Below are positions 43,126 through 53,811 of a stretch of 64,000 bases of DNA, piece by piece. The position numbers and the translations under genes are program-made. The stretch spans positions 31,194-95,193 of the forward strand of contig JASWJB010000158.1 in the NCBI GenBank assembly GCA_032433595.1, read 5' to 3'. The notes under the pieces were generated by a model. It did not search any database, was not told where the DNA came from, and worked only from the letters and a program-made list of their open reading frames with translations. How positions within the stretch are numbered: position 1 is the stretch's first letter; each line of letters starts with the position of its first letter. Source of the DNA: Conoideocrella luteorostrata (lineage: Eukaryota; Ascomycota; Sordariomycetes; Hypocreales; Clavicipitaceae).

Positions 43126-44840
43126 TCAGTCTACCTGCTTCTCACATCCAATGCGTCCAAGCAGCTCCTTTCGGTCGCTGTGTCCTGGCAAGCTGACGCC
43201 GGAGCTGCTGGCCTGTCGCTTGACGCCGGACCTGCGCTCCCAGCCTCGAAGGTCGATCTCGTCAGCGCCCACCTCCTCCTCCAGAAGCTCGGCCTCTTCG
43301 TAGATGTACTCATCCTCCTCCTCCTCCACAGCCTCGTCGTCACTTCGAGAGTCTTCCGCTCCGTCGCCGCGAAGAACCTTCATGGCTACACGAACAATCA
43401 TGGTGAACCAGACAATAGTAATGCCTTGTAGAGCAAGCAGAGGAGCCAGGAAGGCCCATTTGACGGTTTCGTTGTAGCAAACTCGGCCAGTGGAGCTGAT
43501 GTACGGCTCAATAAGCCACATCAATCCCGGAGGTGGTGCCTCGGGTCCAATAAGGTGTTCGTTGGTGCCTCTAAAGCACCCCGCCGGCATAATTTCAGGC
43601 GTGTGTGAGTACACCGACCAACAAACCGCAAGGTAAAGGACGTGTCGAGCCAAAAGCCACGACGTCATGAAAACTCCAAACATTATGTCGCAAATAGTGT
43701 TGTACCCGGCGTACTTGAGACACTTGGCCATCTACACGAACATATGATGCAAATTAGCATTCGAGCGTCCAATAACCACACAGTCGTTCGCCATACGTAC
43801 CGGTAAGAAAAGATCGACCACATCCATGACGATGAGAATCAAGTTTCCAACGCGAGTATGGTGGTAGTAGTAGCAAGAGGAGATCAGGGAGATGGTAATG
43901 ATGTGGTGGCTAAACATTTGCCAATGATCTTTGCGACGTTCCTCGATGTTGATGACAATAATTTGCTGCAGCCAAAATGCCCATTGGGCAAGAATGTAGC
44001 CTTTCATCAGGCCGTCCATTTCACGGTTCGGCCAGTCGGTCCACAATTCTCGCATGTTGAAGAAGTACGGGGACTTGCAGTAAATGTACTGCCACGGCAC
44101 CAGTTAGTTTCGCCATTACTGGGTCAAAAACAACGAAACAAACCCGACCAAGACTTACCGCACCCATTGTCCAAAATACGCTATAATAAACAAGCAGCCA
44201 GGCCTGTTCCGTAAATCGAACCTGATCTTTCTTTTTCGTGACACCTTGCATTCTGGCAAAAGGGGCCAGTACGTACTCCATGAAGCCAGCTCTCAGGAGT
44301 GTAAAGAGGACGATGCAGAAAATGATAACGTAGGTATCGTCAAAACCAATGGCGTACTGGCCAGACTTTCCATTGTAGTAGGCGAGTTGAAAATACTTGT
44401 GAGTATGCGATCGGGCCTTCGGAATGAAGTTGTGGCAGAGCATGAGGAGAGCGAGGAGATTGGAGGAGAGACCTAAGAGTAGCAGCAAGTTAGACAACTC
44501 GTTCCTACTCGCAAAATGAGGGCGCGGACCGCAACTGAGCCCAAATGAGACAATTTCCGCCATCGACAGGTGCTTGCAAGACGCCAATTGCACCGGCAAT
44601 TGGGTAGCGTGGGGGTTCGAACATACTGATTTGGTTCTCAACAAACCAGCGAGTAAAATGCTTCCATGTCCCATCCTCCTTGCGCTTCAATCTTCGTACA
44701 AGAACATGCTTGCCATCAGAAGTTTGCATGTACAAAGGACCCTTAACACCAGAAGCAGTAGGTCCGGGCTTCAATTGCGATGGTGCTGGCCGGTTCACGA
44801 CGCCGGTATCCGGCGACTCGGTGCCGTGGAAGTCGCCCAT
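43126..44840 (-). CDS. ceramide synthase (Lag1/Lac1, TLC domain)
   Basis: Model: complement(join(43126..43731,43801..44088,44159..44472,44627..44840)), 473 aa, introns 69, 70 and 154 nt. The enzyme N-acylates sphingoid bases with fatty acyl-CoA in the ER membrane. The TRAM-LAG1-CLN8 domain is clear. Upstream blocks are KYFQLAYYNGKSGQYAIGFDD and FWTMGAYIYCKSPYFFNMRELWTDWPNREMDGLMKGYILAQ. The Lag motif IEERRKDHWQMFSHHIITISLISSCYYYHHTRVGNLIL follows, with the active-site pair H237-H238, then MDVVDLFLP and NTICDIMFGVFMTSWLLARH. About six to seven membrane helices are expected. The C-terminal tail is strikingly acidic (EEEEDEYIYEEAELLEEEVGADE), as in fungal Lag1 proteins where casein-kinase-2 sites occur. 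The 3.2 kb upstream are gene-free and rich in TACGGAGTA motifs. Confidence 0.95.
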
Positions 44841-47800
44841 TGTAGGATTGGAGGAAAGGCGAGAGCGGAGCGAAATCGGGCGGGGAGGGGGGAGGGAGGA
44901 CGAAGGAAGGGCTCCAGCAAAAGTTTCTAGGTATAAAACTTTTATTTCTCGTCGGCTCCTTTGACGCCTAGCACTAGACGTTCCTTGGTGCCTCTTTTCC
45001 TACAACACCTCATCAATTCCTCGAAAAGTTGTTTTGGGTAACGAGAAAGAGCGAGCGACAGGACTGCCGCAAGAAAAGACCTGGCCGGGGGCTACAAACT
45101 GTTAAAGATGGTGATTGTGGACCGCTCCGCTGTGCGTAGTGTGCGTAGTGTGCGTGGTGGGCGGTGGACAGGGCCAGGATCCAATAACACGCACAAGAAA
45201 GCGTCGTTTTGGTCACCTTTTGACGTGGGTATAAGAATGACCAGGGGTAGTAGCAGCTCTTTGATGCGGCCAGACTGGCAGCTGGGTGGTGGTAGCGGTG
45301 GGGTCAGAAGCTCGAGTGTCTCGTTTAAGGAGACAGAGGAGGCAAAGGAGACTGCGGGGCTGAGGTTAAAAGGCTCCAAAGACAGAGATGCACACGGTAC
45401 GGAGTACTGTAGAAACAATGGCCTGGAGCGTCGGCCAAGTTTCAGCCTCGTGCGTATATATACAGTACGGAGCCGCCAACCGCTGCTCCGTTCCACCTAG
45501 TAGTACTACAACGATAAGGGTCGACAAGCAGGGCGGTGCGTAGAAATCCTGGATCTCTCGACTACTTCGGAGTAAACCAGCGTTCAGGTGCGACGACACG
45601 AGCTTCTTCGGGATCAAGATGCTGTAAACGATACATCAAACTCAACCATAGTGTACAGGGAAAGGCGGACGGAGTACGGAGTAGCGAGCGGCCGTTTCTC
45701 AGGTAAACGCACATATCAGGTGGAGAAGAATGAGGCCGATGAAAAAGTGAGGGCGGTGGAGAGCGGTGGAGGGGAGAGAGCCGGGGAGCAGGGGGGGTTG
45801 ATACGACAGCGCTTGAGGGCGGGAAGGAAGAAAAAGAAACTTCAAGCACTCAACATTCTGCTGCTGTACGGTAACTACTGAGTAGTACTCCATATTGGCC
45901 AATACACTGGACCAATGCGGAGGCTACCGCACCTGTAAAGGCACGGGAATGGCCAGCGGCAGCTGTCAGCTGACCACTAGGCTCACAGCAGGAAGTATCA
46001 ATTGTCCAAGTCAATTTTGAAGCGTTGAACCGTGGTCCGTGTGTGTAGATCTGTCACCTCGCAGCAGATGAGCTCGATGCTAGGCAAAGTACGGAGTAGG
46101 GCCAGGTGCTTCGCGACACCCTGCGAGATTGTACAGTAGAGTAGTTACTAGTGTACGGAGAATGGAGTGGTTATGGTTCAATTTGGTGACCAGAGAAATG
46201 GTTGATGCGCATACCATCACGGATGGATTTAAATGAGACTTTTCCAAAACAGAGCACGTAGTAGTTATAGAGTATCACTGAAGATTGAGTAGGGGGTGTC
46301 GTCCCAACAAGACACTTTCCCCATACTCCATAGGTACCCAGACAGTCGGTGACCCAAGTACAAACAGAATCGTCCTTACCGAGTACAATGCTTGTATAGT
46401 TATTGCCTCGTCACTCCGTTCCCCGTACTCATTTTAGCATTGGGGGCCCGCAGCTGTATGCAGCATCTGGAGATGTGCCCCAGCCTATACCAGACTTGAC
46501 GATCAATTAATTAACCTGCGTATCATGATGTTTGTTTCAAAACTGGACGCAATGCCAAGGACTCGGTTGGTGCTCTGCCATGCACGGTGTTCGAGTCAAG
46601 CATTTTCTGCGCCTTTACGGAGTACAGTCACTCAACAATCCTCCACATTGGCCCCTATTCTACCTGTCAATCCTTGGTTCGAGCTCATTTCCTTCGGTAG
46701 ATTTTCATCTCTTGCTTCGAGCTCTCGGGCCACATGCCACGGCAAGGCGACTTGGGTAGTAGCAGGGATGTACAAAGAGACGAAAAGCATGCGACATGCA
46801 ACATTACTGCCCCCACCACACCATCAACTTTTAGATCCAAGGAACACTGAAGCCGCTCGAGAGAACTGGCCAGTCACCGGCCTCCTGATGAGTCCATTCA
46901 GCGTGTCCACTTGAACATCGAAGGCGGTGAGAAGGATGTCGCAATGCCATACTGCGTACGGAGTACAAAGCAATACAAAGCAATATGCTAGCCAAAATGG
47001 CTTGCATTGAGCTGCATATGTTTCTTCCACAAATGGTCCAATACAAGTGCTTCAATGGCCTAAGCAGGCATTTTCGTATGCAGTAGCGGCATTGCGAGTG
47101 GCTGGCTGGGGTATTCAATTCAGTTCAGCAGCATTTAACAATTTGCAATCAAGGTACCGCAGGCAACAGCCCATTGACCCCTCAATATCAGCGGCGGCGG
47201 CGCCATGGCGGGATCGACGCCTGCTGTCCACACTAGACTGCTCCGGGCGTACTATTGTATTGAGTACTTACTCAGCTGTCACCCAATGCAATAACTTAAA
47301 TCACTTGATGTGTTATGTTATACAGTACGGAGCACGGAGTACTCAGTACTAAGCTGGCCAAAATGCATCATGCCCGTCGGCACTTACCGTGCTCCGCACC
47401 CTGGCTGCCTAGGTATACAATACTTGCCGCTAGGGCAATCTGCAACTGTCCGCACCTGTTCCTATACTTTACGCCTCATCCCCAGCATGCAGCATCACGT
47501 CGAATCAGGGCAACACATGGGCCAATACTTGTTCAGGAATGGCACATGGCGACGTGAGTGCGGGAGGTTAGCTGTCTGTGTCCCTCCCAGTGAGCTACAC
47601 TTCCAATACTACGTTGTGGCCAAGAGCATGCTGGCAGCTGCTATTGCACTAATTCACAGTTTTTAGTTGTTTTACCGACTTATAGTAAGTACCGCTGCTA
47701 CTTCGTCCGTACCTTTTTGTTATTTCAAATCGTTAATGCTACAACTCATTATTTACACTGCTCTATGTCATATTGTGGAAGAACGTTGGCTTCCGTTTCG

Positions 47801-48074
47801 GCTAGTTTTTACGTGTCCTTCCGCACGAACATCTTTACACTTTGAGTCTAAAATTATCTGTTCATTCTTCCCATAAAATATTATATTGTAATTGCTTAGA
47901 TCCCACTCCACCAAATTTTGCCCGCCCCTTTCCCATATATAATAGCTATTTCATCGTATATAGAAACCCACCTCCGATCCCCCTTCTCTCCCCGCGTTTC
48001 TCCGACTCTTCGCACGTCGGCCAGCAGACTCGGCGAATAATGCTCACCCCAACTCGTCTTGATGTCTATCGGAT
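44841..48074. other. 3.2-kb gene-free region rich in TACGGAGTA motifs
   Basis: Upstream region of the ceramide synthase gene and 3' flank of the peroxidase gene. I see no coding gene. Motif copies: GTACGGAGTAC at 45397-45407, GACGGAGTACGGAGTAG around 45667-45683, GTACGGAGTA at 46089, GTACGGAG at 46153, TACGGAGTAC at 46616, GTACGGAGTAC at 46956 and GTACGGAGCACGGAGTACT at 47325-47343. Confidence 0.6.
45397..47343. repeat. cluster of dispersed GTACGGAGTAC motifs
   Basis: At least eight copies of the 9-11-bp motif, intact or with one change, in under 2 kb. The same motif occurs more sparsely in most other long spacers of the window. I noticed none inside the coding exons I modelled, though I could not do an exhaustive search. 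Confidence 0.6.
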
Positions 48075-49307
48075 TTATACAGTAAACCCAGTCGCATTCC
48101 AGAGCATTTGCGAGTATTCTGGTGGCATCTCAGCCAGAGCGGAACGTGTCGCGTTCTTGAGCATATCTGAGACTCCTTCCGGCAGATCAGCCAGCGCAAC
48201 GCGTGAAACGTTCCAGAACATCCCCTGGTCAACTTGGAAGTTATTGTTCTCCAAGTAGGTGGTTACCGCACGCATCATCGGTGCATCGTGCCCAAGCCCC
48301 TTAACCCCGTCGAGTATACTATTGAAGACTTCAAAAATCTGCTTGCCTGCCGGAAATATGGTTCCGATCGCATCCTGTTGTGCAAAATGTTAGTAAAACT
48401 CCGTCTCGCGCAGCTTGCTCTCGTGACGGTACAAGAGGGAATACGTACCCCTGGTGTGCCTACCAAAACGGCCAGAGCATCTTTCAGCAGATGAGGGTCT
48501 GCTGCGAGAGCCATAGCACCGGTTGCAACAGCTGTTGCAGCGTTGTTGCTCTCCAAGTTTGGTCGCCAGCCGAGATGTACCGGCAGTCTCTCTTCCTGAA
48601 TCACGCTATTCAAGTAGTCGAGCTTGGTATGCCCAAAGCCAAGAAGTGTCGACAATGCCGACAAAATCATACCCATTTCAATACCGCCAAAAAGGGCTGC
48701 TCGCGGTCCGTATACAGACGCTGGGTTGCGCCTCTTCTGGTCTTGAACTCTCTCACCCTTGGCTTTGCCTAGCGAAGCAGGCGTTACCGTATCTGAATCT
48801 TTAAGCACCGACAAAGCCACATCCCAAAGCTCTGGATTGTAGTCATTATTATTGCCATCTTTTTGGTCTCCGCGGGAGAAGCTACAGTCGTGCTCGATCA
48901 AAAAGTAGTGGTTTCGCAGGTCTGATAGGTCAAAACCAAATGAGAGAGGGTTGTGCGACGAGGCGAGTCCGACTGCTGCTACAAAGCCACTGGTTTCGGG
49001 GGACGTTCCCAGAGCTTTGAAGGCCCCGGAAACCAGTTGCAGAAAGTTAACGTCCCTCCCATTTCGGTTGATGAAGCCGTGGTTCGCCAGGGTGTTAATG
49101 CCAGGGCATGGGCTACGAACTAGTGGACAGATCTTAGTCTCTTCCTTTTTGACAAGATCAATAATGGTTCGGGCAGTTCTGATCATTACCGTCTCCCTTA
49201 GTTGGGGGTTTCCAATCATAGAACTTCTGGTCAAGCGCGCCTTCTGCTGCCAGTACGGGCCTGGCAGACAGGGCCAGTATCAGTGTCGTAACAAAGCGTA
49301 CAGCCAT
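48075..49307 (-). CDS. heme-thiolate peroxidase (chloroperoxidase/peroxygenase family), secreted
   Basis: Model: complement(join(48075..48374,48449..49119,49190..49307)), 362 aa. Exon 1 from the ATG at 49307 is a signal peptide (MAVRFVTTLILALSARPVLA) plus the start of the mature protein. The 70-nt intron 1 joins PPTKGD to VRSPCPGINTLANHGFINRNGR, the axial-cysteine block; the heme-thiolate ligand is C44 in P-C-P. FLIEHDCSFSR (E115-H116-D117) is the conserved metal- and heme-propionate-side motif. Intron 2 (74 nt, ACTAAC branch) joins VGTPG to DAIGTIFPAG. The C-terminal exon has several N-x-S/T sites (NVS, NAT, NAT). These secreted enzymes use H2O2 to halogenate or oxygenate small molecules. 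Which activity applies here cannot be told from sequence. The gene lies near the small cysteine-rich secreted protein gene. Confidence 0.9.
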
Positions 49308-50650
49308 TACGGTTAGTTTTTATCAGGCCGACAAGTTATTCATCATTCGCAAGAGAACACAAGAATCCCTTATCCAGGATACGGTAATGGGCCTCCGAAT
49401 TTATAACAGTCTTGGAATCCACAATAAGCAGCGAGGGAGGCGCTTTGCACTCGTCCTGCCACGGTATTCTCTTGGGCCCTCGGAGCGTTTTAGCTCGGCA
49501 TGGAGAATTTGATTCAAGATAGCGTAAAACGGCCTATCCGTTCACCATCCTAACGATCTTGGCGAGTAGCTCGTGGTAGTCAGTCAACATCGACTTAGGC
49601 TGCATGGGAACATCAATGATGAATGGACTTTCCCTCGCTAGGGTGCAGTGTTCGATTTGACAAAACGCAACGGGTGGCCAAATGGAGAGTCTCAGATTAT
49701 GTGCTTAACTCTTTGGTGAGATAGGTCTTGGAAGCCTCATGGCTTGTGCCCGATCGATCGGTATGGAATTCGGCCCATGTCGTCAAACTGGAGCCAGCGC
49801 CTAGTTCATGTCCGGGAATGCTCTACATACCGCTATTCGCAACCAGTACCATCCCACCACCAACATATTCAACCGCAGTCATATAATTGACAACGCTATG
49901 TCGAATTATGCTGCTGGCGAAGGAGAAAAATCATTTGGCTCTTAGAATTCTGCATAGCGGCTTATTCTCCTAAGCCTACACCATCTCGCTGGACTGCGAA
50001 TGAGCTATCTTGTAAACAACAACGTTCACGCCTATTAGTTCAGACTAGAGTGGATCGTAACCAAAGCTCTGGTCAACAACCAAAACAATTTGATCAACGG
50101 TTAGCGTAGGTTATTGTACGGCTCCAAAACGAGGTATGCATTTATGTCACCTGGTCTTCGGCTCCGTTGACTGATCGTACGGCAACGGTCAAGAGTAGTT
50201 GAGAATTTGCAAAGAAATCGACGTGGTTTACCATCCATGTTTCACCGTATCCCCATCGCTTGGTTAGGCGGCAAGCCACCATTTCTGATGGCGACGTTAC
50301 TCTCCCTTCGCATGCAAGTGCTTCAGGTCAGTCAAGTCTCGTCCTTTTCACACTATACGAATAAATTGGGAGATAGGAGAGGCTATGACGTCAATCAATA
50401 CTTCAATGTGGTCTTGGAGCGCCAAACCGTAGACCCGATCCATCTTGGGGTTGATGACGCCTATCAAGGAATGCTCTTGTTTAGGAGTGCTGAGTAGCCT
50501 GTCGTGACTGCCACTAATCTTTGGTCATCTTAAGAATGACTCTGCGCATGCAGACAGCCAATTTACTATTCTCACGAACTTCCTCTCATCTTAAGCTGTC
50601 CTTGGCCCATCTACAGCCCCAATATTGACTCCTTCAAGAGTGACGTGAGG
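49308..50650. other. spacer between divergent secreted-protein genes
   Basis: 1.34 kb shared upstream region of the peroxidase gene (minus) and the cysteine-rich peptide gene (plus). No coding gene recognised. Confidence 0.5.
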
Positions 50651-51012
50651 ATGAAGGCATATACATCGTTCATCATTGTAGTTTTGGCTGGAGTAGCCGC
50701 GGGCACAGTCCTTCCGAGGGATACTGCGGAGGATCAACAAAGTTCTGCGCTCCGGTCGAGTTCATGTGTTATTGTAAGTATTCTTCCCAAATAGGAGATT
50801 ATTCCTCGCTAATGCAGTCAACTCCCCAAAGCAATGCAAGCTCAAATGCGACACTGGCGAAACTAATGCTAAATATGCAGACTGCGAGAGCGCTTGCTAT
50901 GATGTAAGTAACGGCTGCGAGCTAGACGTGATGAAATCAAGCTGTATTACATCTGTTCGGTTTGCACCGTGGGCTAACTATTGGTCAACAGAAATGTGAC
51001 AGTGAATATTAG
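50651..51012 (+). CDS. small secreted cysteine-rich protein, CX3CX3C-X11-CX3CX3C
   Basis: Model: join(50651..50773,50832..50903,50992..51012), 71 aa, far below normal ORF length cut-offs. Exon 1 gives a signal peptide (MKAYTSFIIVVLAGVAAGTV) and a short pro-like stretch. Exon 2 carries most of the cysteines and the 7-codon exon 3 (KCDSEY, stop) adds the last. Both donors are perfect GTAAGT. Intron 1 (58 nt) uses AAAG as acceptor, after a CTAAT box; intron 2 (88 nt) has GCTAAC and CAACAG. The alternative acceptor AATGCAG for intron 1 would put the cysteines out of frame. The mature region has C39, C43, C47, C59, C63 and C67: three Cys at four-residue spacing, an 11-residue gap, then the same again. 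This suits two antiparallel helices linked by three disulfides. I recognise no family; an effector-like or antimicrobial role is speculation. Confidence 0.6.
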
Positions 51013-51840
51013 ACCGGTACTTATCGATATTAAGAGGGTTCGAAATCAGTTTGGAATAATATGCCTCCTTTGACAAATTGGAAAACTCCCAAGTTCAGGA
51101 GTTGAGGACAGTGCCGGTGTGCAGAGGGCTCGATGTATGCAGGTGAGATAGACATCAGCATAGCAACTAAAGCAGATGCGTTGCTGGTTGCACGGCAAAA
51201 TCTAATCATATTGTGTTAAACTATTCCAAACTCGGTTTTCGTTTATGAACTGTAAATTTTTATAGTCCGACAAAGCTTGCTACATTAATGAGTTCCTGAC
51301 AACCTTTCTTACCTCAATATACAAAGTAGCTACGTCGTGTTCCTAATGCATGAAGCAGGTCGCCCAATTCAATGCTTAGAGCCGTTTCAGACTACCGCAA
51401 GACTCGTGCATGGGAGATTATGCGCCTCTCACACAACAAATTTCACTTTAGAGAACGCAGCCACCTGTTCAACGCAATGCCACTTAGGGCTGAAAACTCG
51501 AAACCAAGCGATATTCTGCTGTCCCTACACTCCGTAACTACCCTAGACTACCAGCCCCAGCGCACCGCCACACTAGGCAACCGGCCAGTCTTGCCAGTTC
51601 TACAACCCCACATGACACGCTGCACCCCCAGTCAGTACTACCCACCTGACTGATGACACTCCGCCAACCGCCAACCTACCTATAGTTTCTCACCTTCGTC
51701 CATCATCTTCAACACTCACAAGCTATCATCTATCGGTAGCCGTACCACTTATTTAAAAAAAAGAAAGACAAAAGGAAAGGAGGTCTTTTCTCCCCGCTTG
51801 AGCTCGACACCCCGAAAGCGACTCCGTCTGAGCCGACATC
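51013..51840. other. intergenic spacer
   Basis: 830 bp: the 3' flank of the small secreted gene and the promoter and leader of the Bax-inhibitor gene. No coding evidence. Confidence 0.5.
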
Positions 51841-52824
51841 ATGGCCACCCCGAGCACCAACCCCAAGTACGAGCCTGCTCCGCAGCACGATCCCGATGAC
51901 TTTACACAAGCGCCACCAGCCTACGCCGCTGGCTCATCAAGCCGCGATGAGGAGCGTGGCCTATTTGGACCTCCTCGTAGCAGTGAAGACAACTTGCCAG
52001 ATGACTTCAAGGTACGTTGGCGTTGGCCTCCTACTAAACCCCTCACCTTCCGATGCATCAAGGTTGCGACATCTTGGCAACTCCCATATCTGACAGATCT
52101 TTAGTTCGGAGGCTCTGTGGCCGAAGCAACGGTTGATATCCGTAACCAGTTCGTCCGCAAAGTCTACACCATTCTCACCCTACAGCTGCTCGCCACCGCC
52201 GGCGTCAGCTCCCTCACTTTCTTCAGCGAGTCCTACCGAAATTGGATCCAAGCTCACCCCGGCCTCGTTTGGGCTTCTGTACGTTCTTTTCTAACTTTCT
52301 CCCATCACGTACCTATAACTAACACTTCTCAGCTTATCGGAGCCATGGTCTTCATGGGTCTGACTTACTGGAAGCGCAAATCTTACCCCACCAACCTCCT
52401 CTTTCTCTCGCTCTTCACCTTAGCCGAAGCATATTCCGTCTCCGTTATCGTCTCCTTCTACAAGACCTCCATAGTCCTCAACGCCGTGATCCTTACCGCC
52501 GGGATATTCATCTTCTTGACTGTTTTTGCATGCCAGACCAAATACGACTTTACATCATGGATGCCTTACCTCTTCGGGTCGCTCTGGGCCCTTATCCTGT
52601 TCGGTTTCATGGCCATGTTCTTCCCGTATAGTTCTACTGCTGAGCTTATCTATGGTGGTGTTGCTGCTCTGATTTTCAGTGGTTACATTCTTGTTGATAC
52701 GCAGCTCGTTATGCGTCATCATCATGTCGAAGAGGAGATTGCTGCGGCGATCAGCTTGTATCTCGATATCATCAACCTGTTCCTCGCCATTTTGCGAATT
52801 CTCAACAGCCAGTCTAACAACTAA
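51841..52824 (+). CDS. BXI1: Bax inhibitor-1 family protein (LFG/BXI1-like)
   Basis: Model: join(51841..52011,52105..52278,52333..52824), 278 aa. The N-terminus is Pro/Ser/Asp-rich and cytosolic (YEPAPQHDPDDFTQAPPAYAAG), as in the lifeguard subgroup. The core begins VDIRNQFVRKVYTILTLQLLATAGVSSLTFF and continues with seven hydrophobic segments, including LLFLSLFTLAEAYSVSVIVSFY, VILTAGIFIFLTVFACQTKYDFT and LIYGGVAALIFSGYILVDTQLVM. The block YILVDTQLVMRHHHVEEEIAAAISLYLDIINLFLAILRIL is diagnostic of the family. Introns of 93 and 54 nt are both multiples of three. The protein is expected in the ER or vacuolar membrane, where it modulates calcium leak, the unfolded-protein response and cell death. 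Gene symbol by analogy to yeast. Confidence 0.93.
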
Positions 52825-53811
52825 AGCGGGACCATTTTCGCTGAAATGGATGTTGGATAAGAGTCGAGAGGCATTGAGTGATACTGTGTGTACAATGCAC
52901 ACGCATGTGTGGGATGTTTGTGTGATGGGGGTCATCGGAATGGGGTTTCTCGTTTCGCCTGCAAGTTGCGACAGGCGTTCATAACAGTACTCGTTTCTAC
53001 TTTTGAGAGTTTTAGGGTTAGCAATTTTTCTGTGTACGGATTTTCGACACTAGTAATAACACGGATAGTTAAGTGTCACGGAGCAATTGAACCGGAATGA
53101 ATTCAAATTTCCATACAACAGTTCTTCCTATTTTCACCCATACTCTCCAAATCTCGTAAAATGTAAAAATTATTCGATATTTGCATTAGAAGCTCACTAA
53201 GGGAAACTAGAAGAACTAAAACAAAAATAAAAAAAGTTGACCGGACGACGCGACACAAAGGCTAGGCTACAAACAAATTGGTTACCAATACAGCTAAAAG
53301 AGGATATCATGCGCCAACACTGACCGGCTCGTACCAGAGGATGCCGACCACACTTAGGCTTCTGTTGTCAGTCCGCTCTCACCACAGTATTAATTGCATC
53401 ATTTTACCTGCCATTGTCATTCCCGCCACCGAGCCCGATTAAGAGGAAACCATTACTATATTGAGAATGCAGAGGTAACGTTGTGTAAACCCGTATTCTG
53501 AATACATCCACCACCGATTCTCCCATTGTTTTAAATTGGTTCCTCTTGTCATCTTAATCATAGCTAGCATTTTACATTGAAATGCTAAAAAGTTTCGCGG
53601 TGTGGTGTAAAACAAGTATTAAATCGATTTGAGGGCTTTTTCTCGCTTGTAATTGTAAGCGGCGACGTTCTCCAGTTCTTCTCGTCTTCCGCCATGACTT
53701 AGGGGAAAGAAAATACAACAACGTCGACAGAGATAAATAGACCAACGTCGCATATCCTCTTCTTAGTTTTCAGGGTATCTCTGAAAGACCTAGCGTCTCG
53801 ATGTAGTTGCA
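52825..53811. other. convergent 3' spacer
   Basis: Nearly 1 kb between the 3' ends of the BI-1 and septin genes, AT-richer than the genes. Nothing recognised. Confidence 0.5.
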
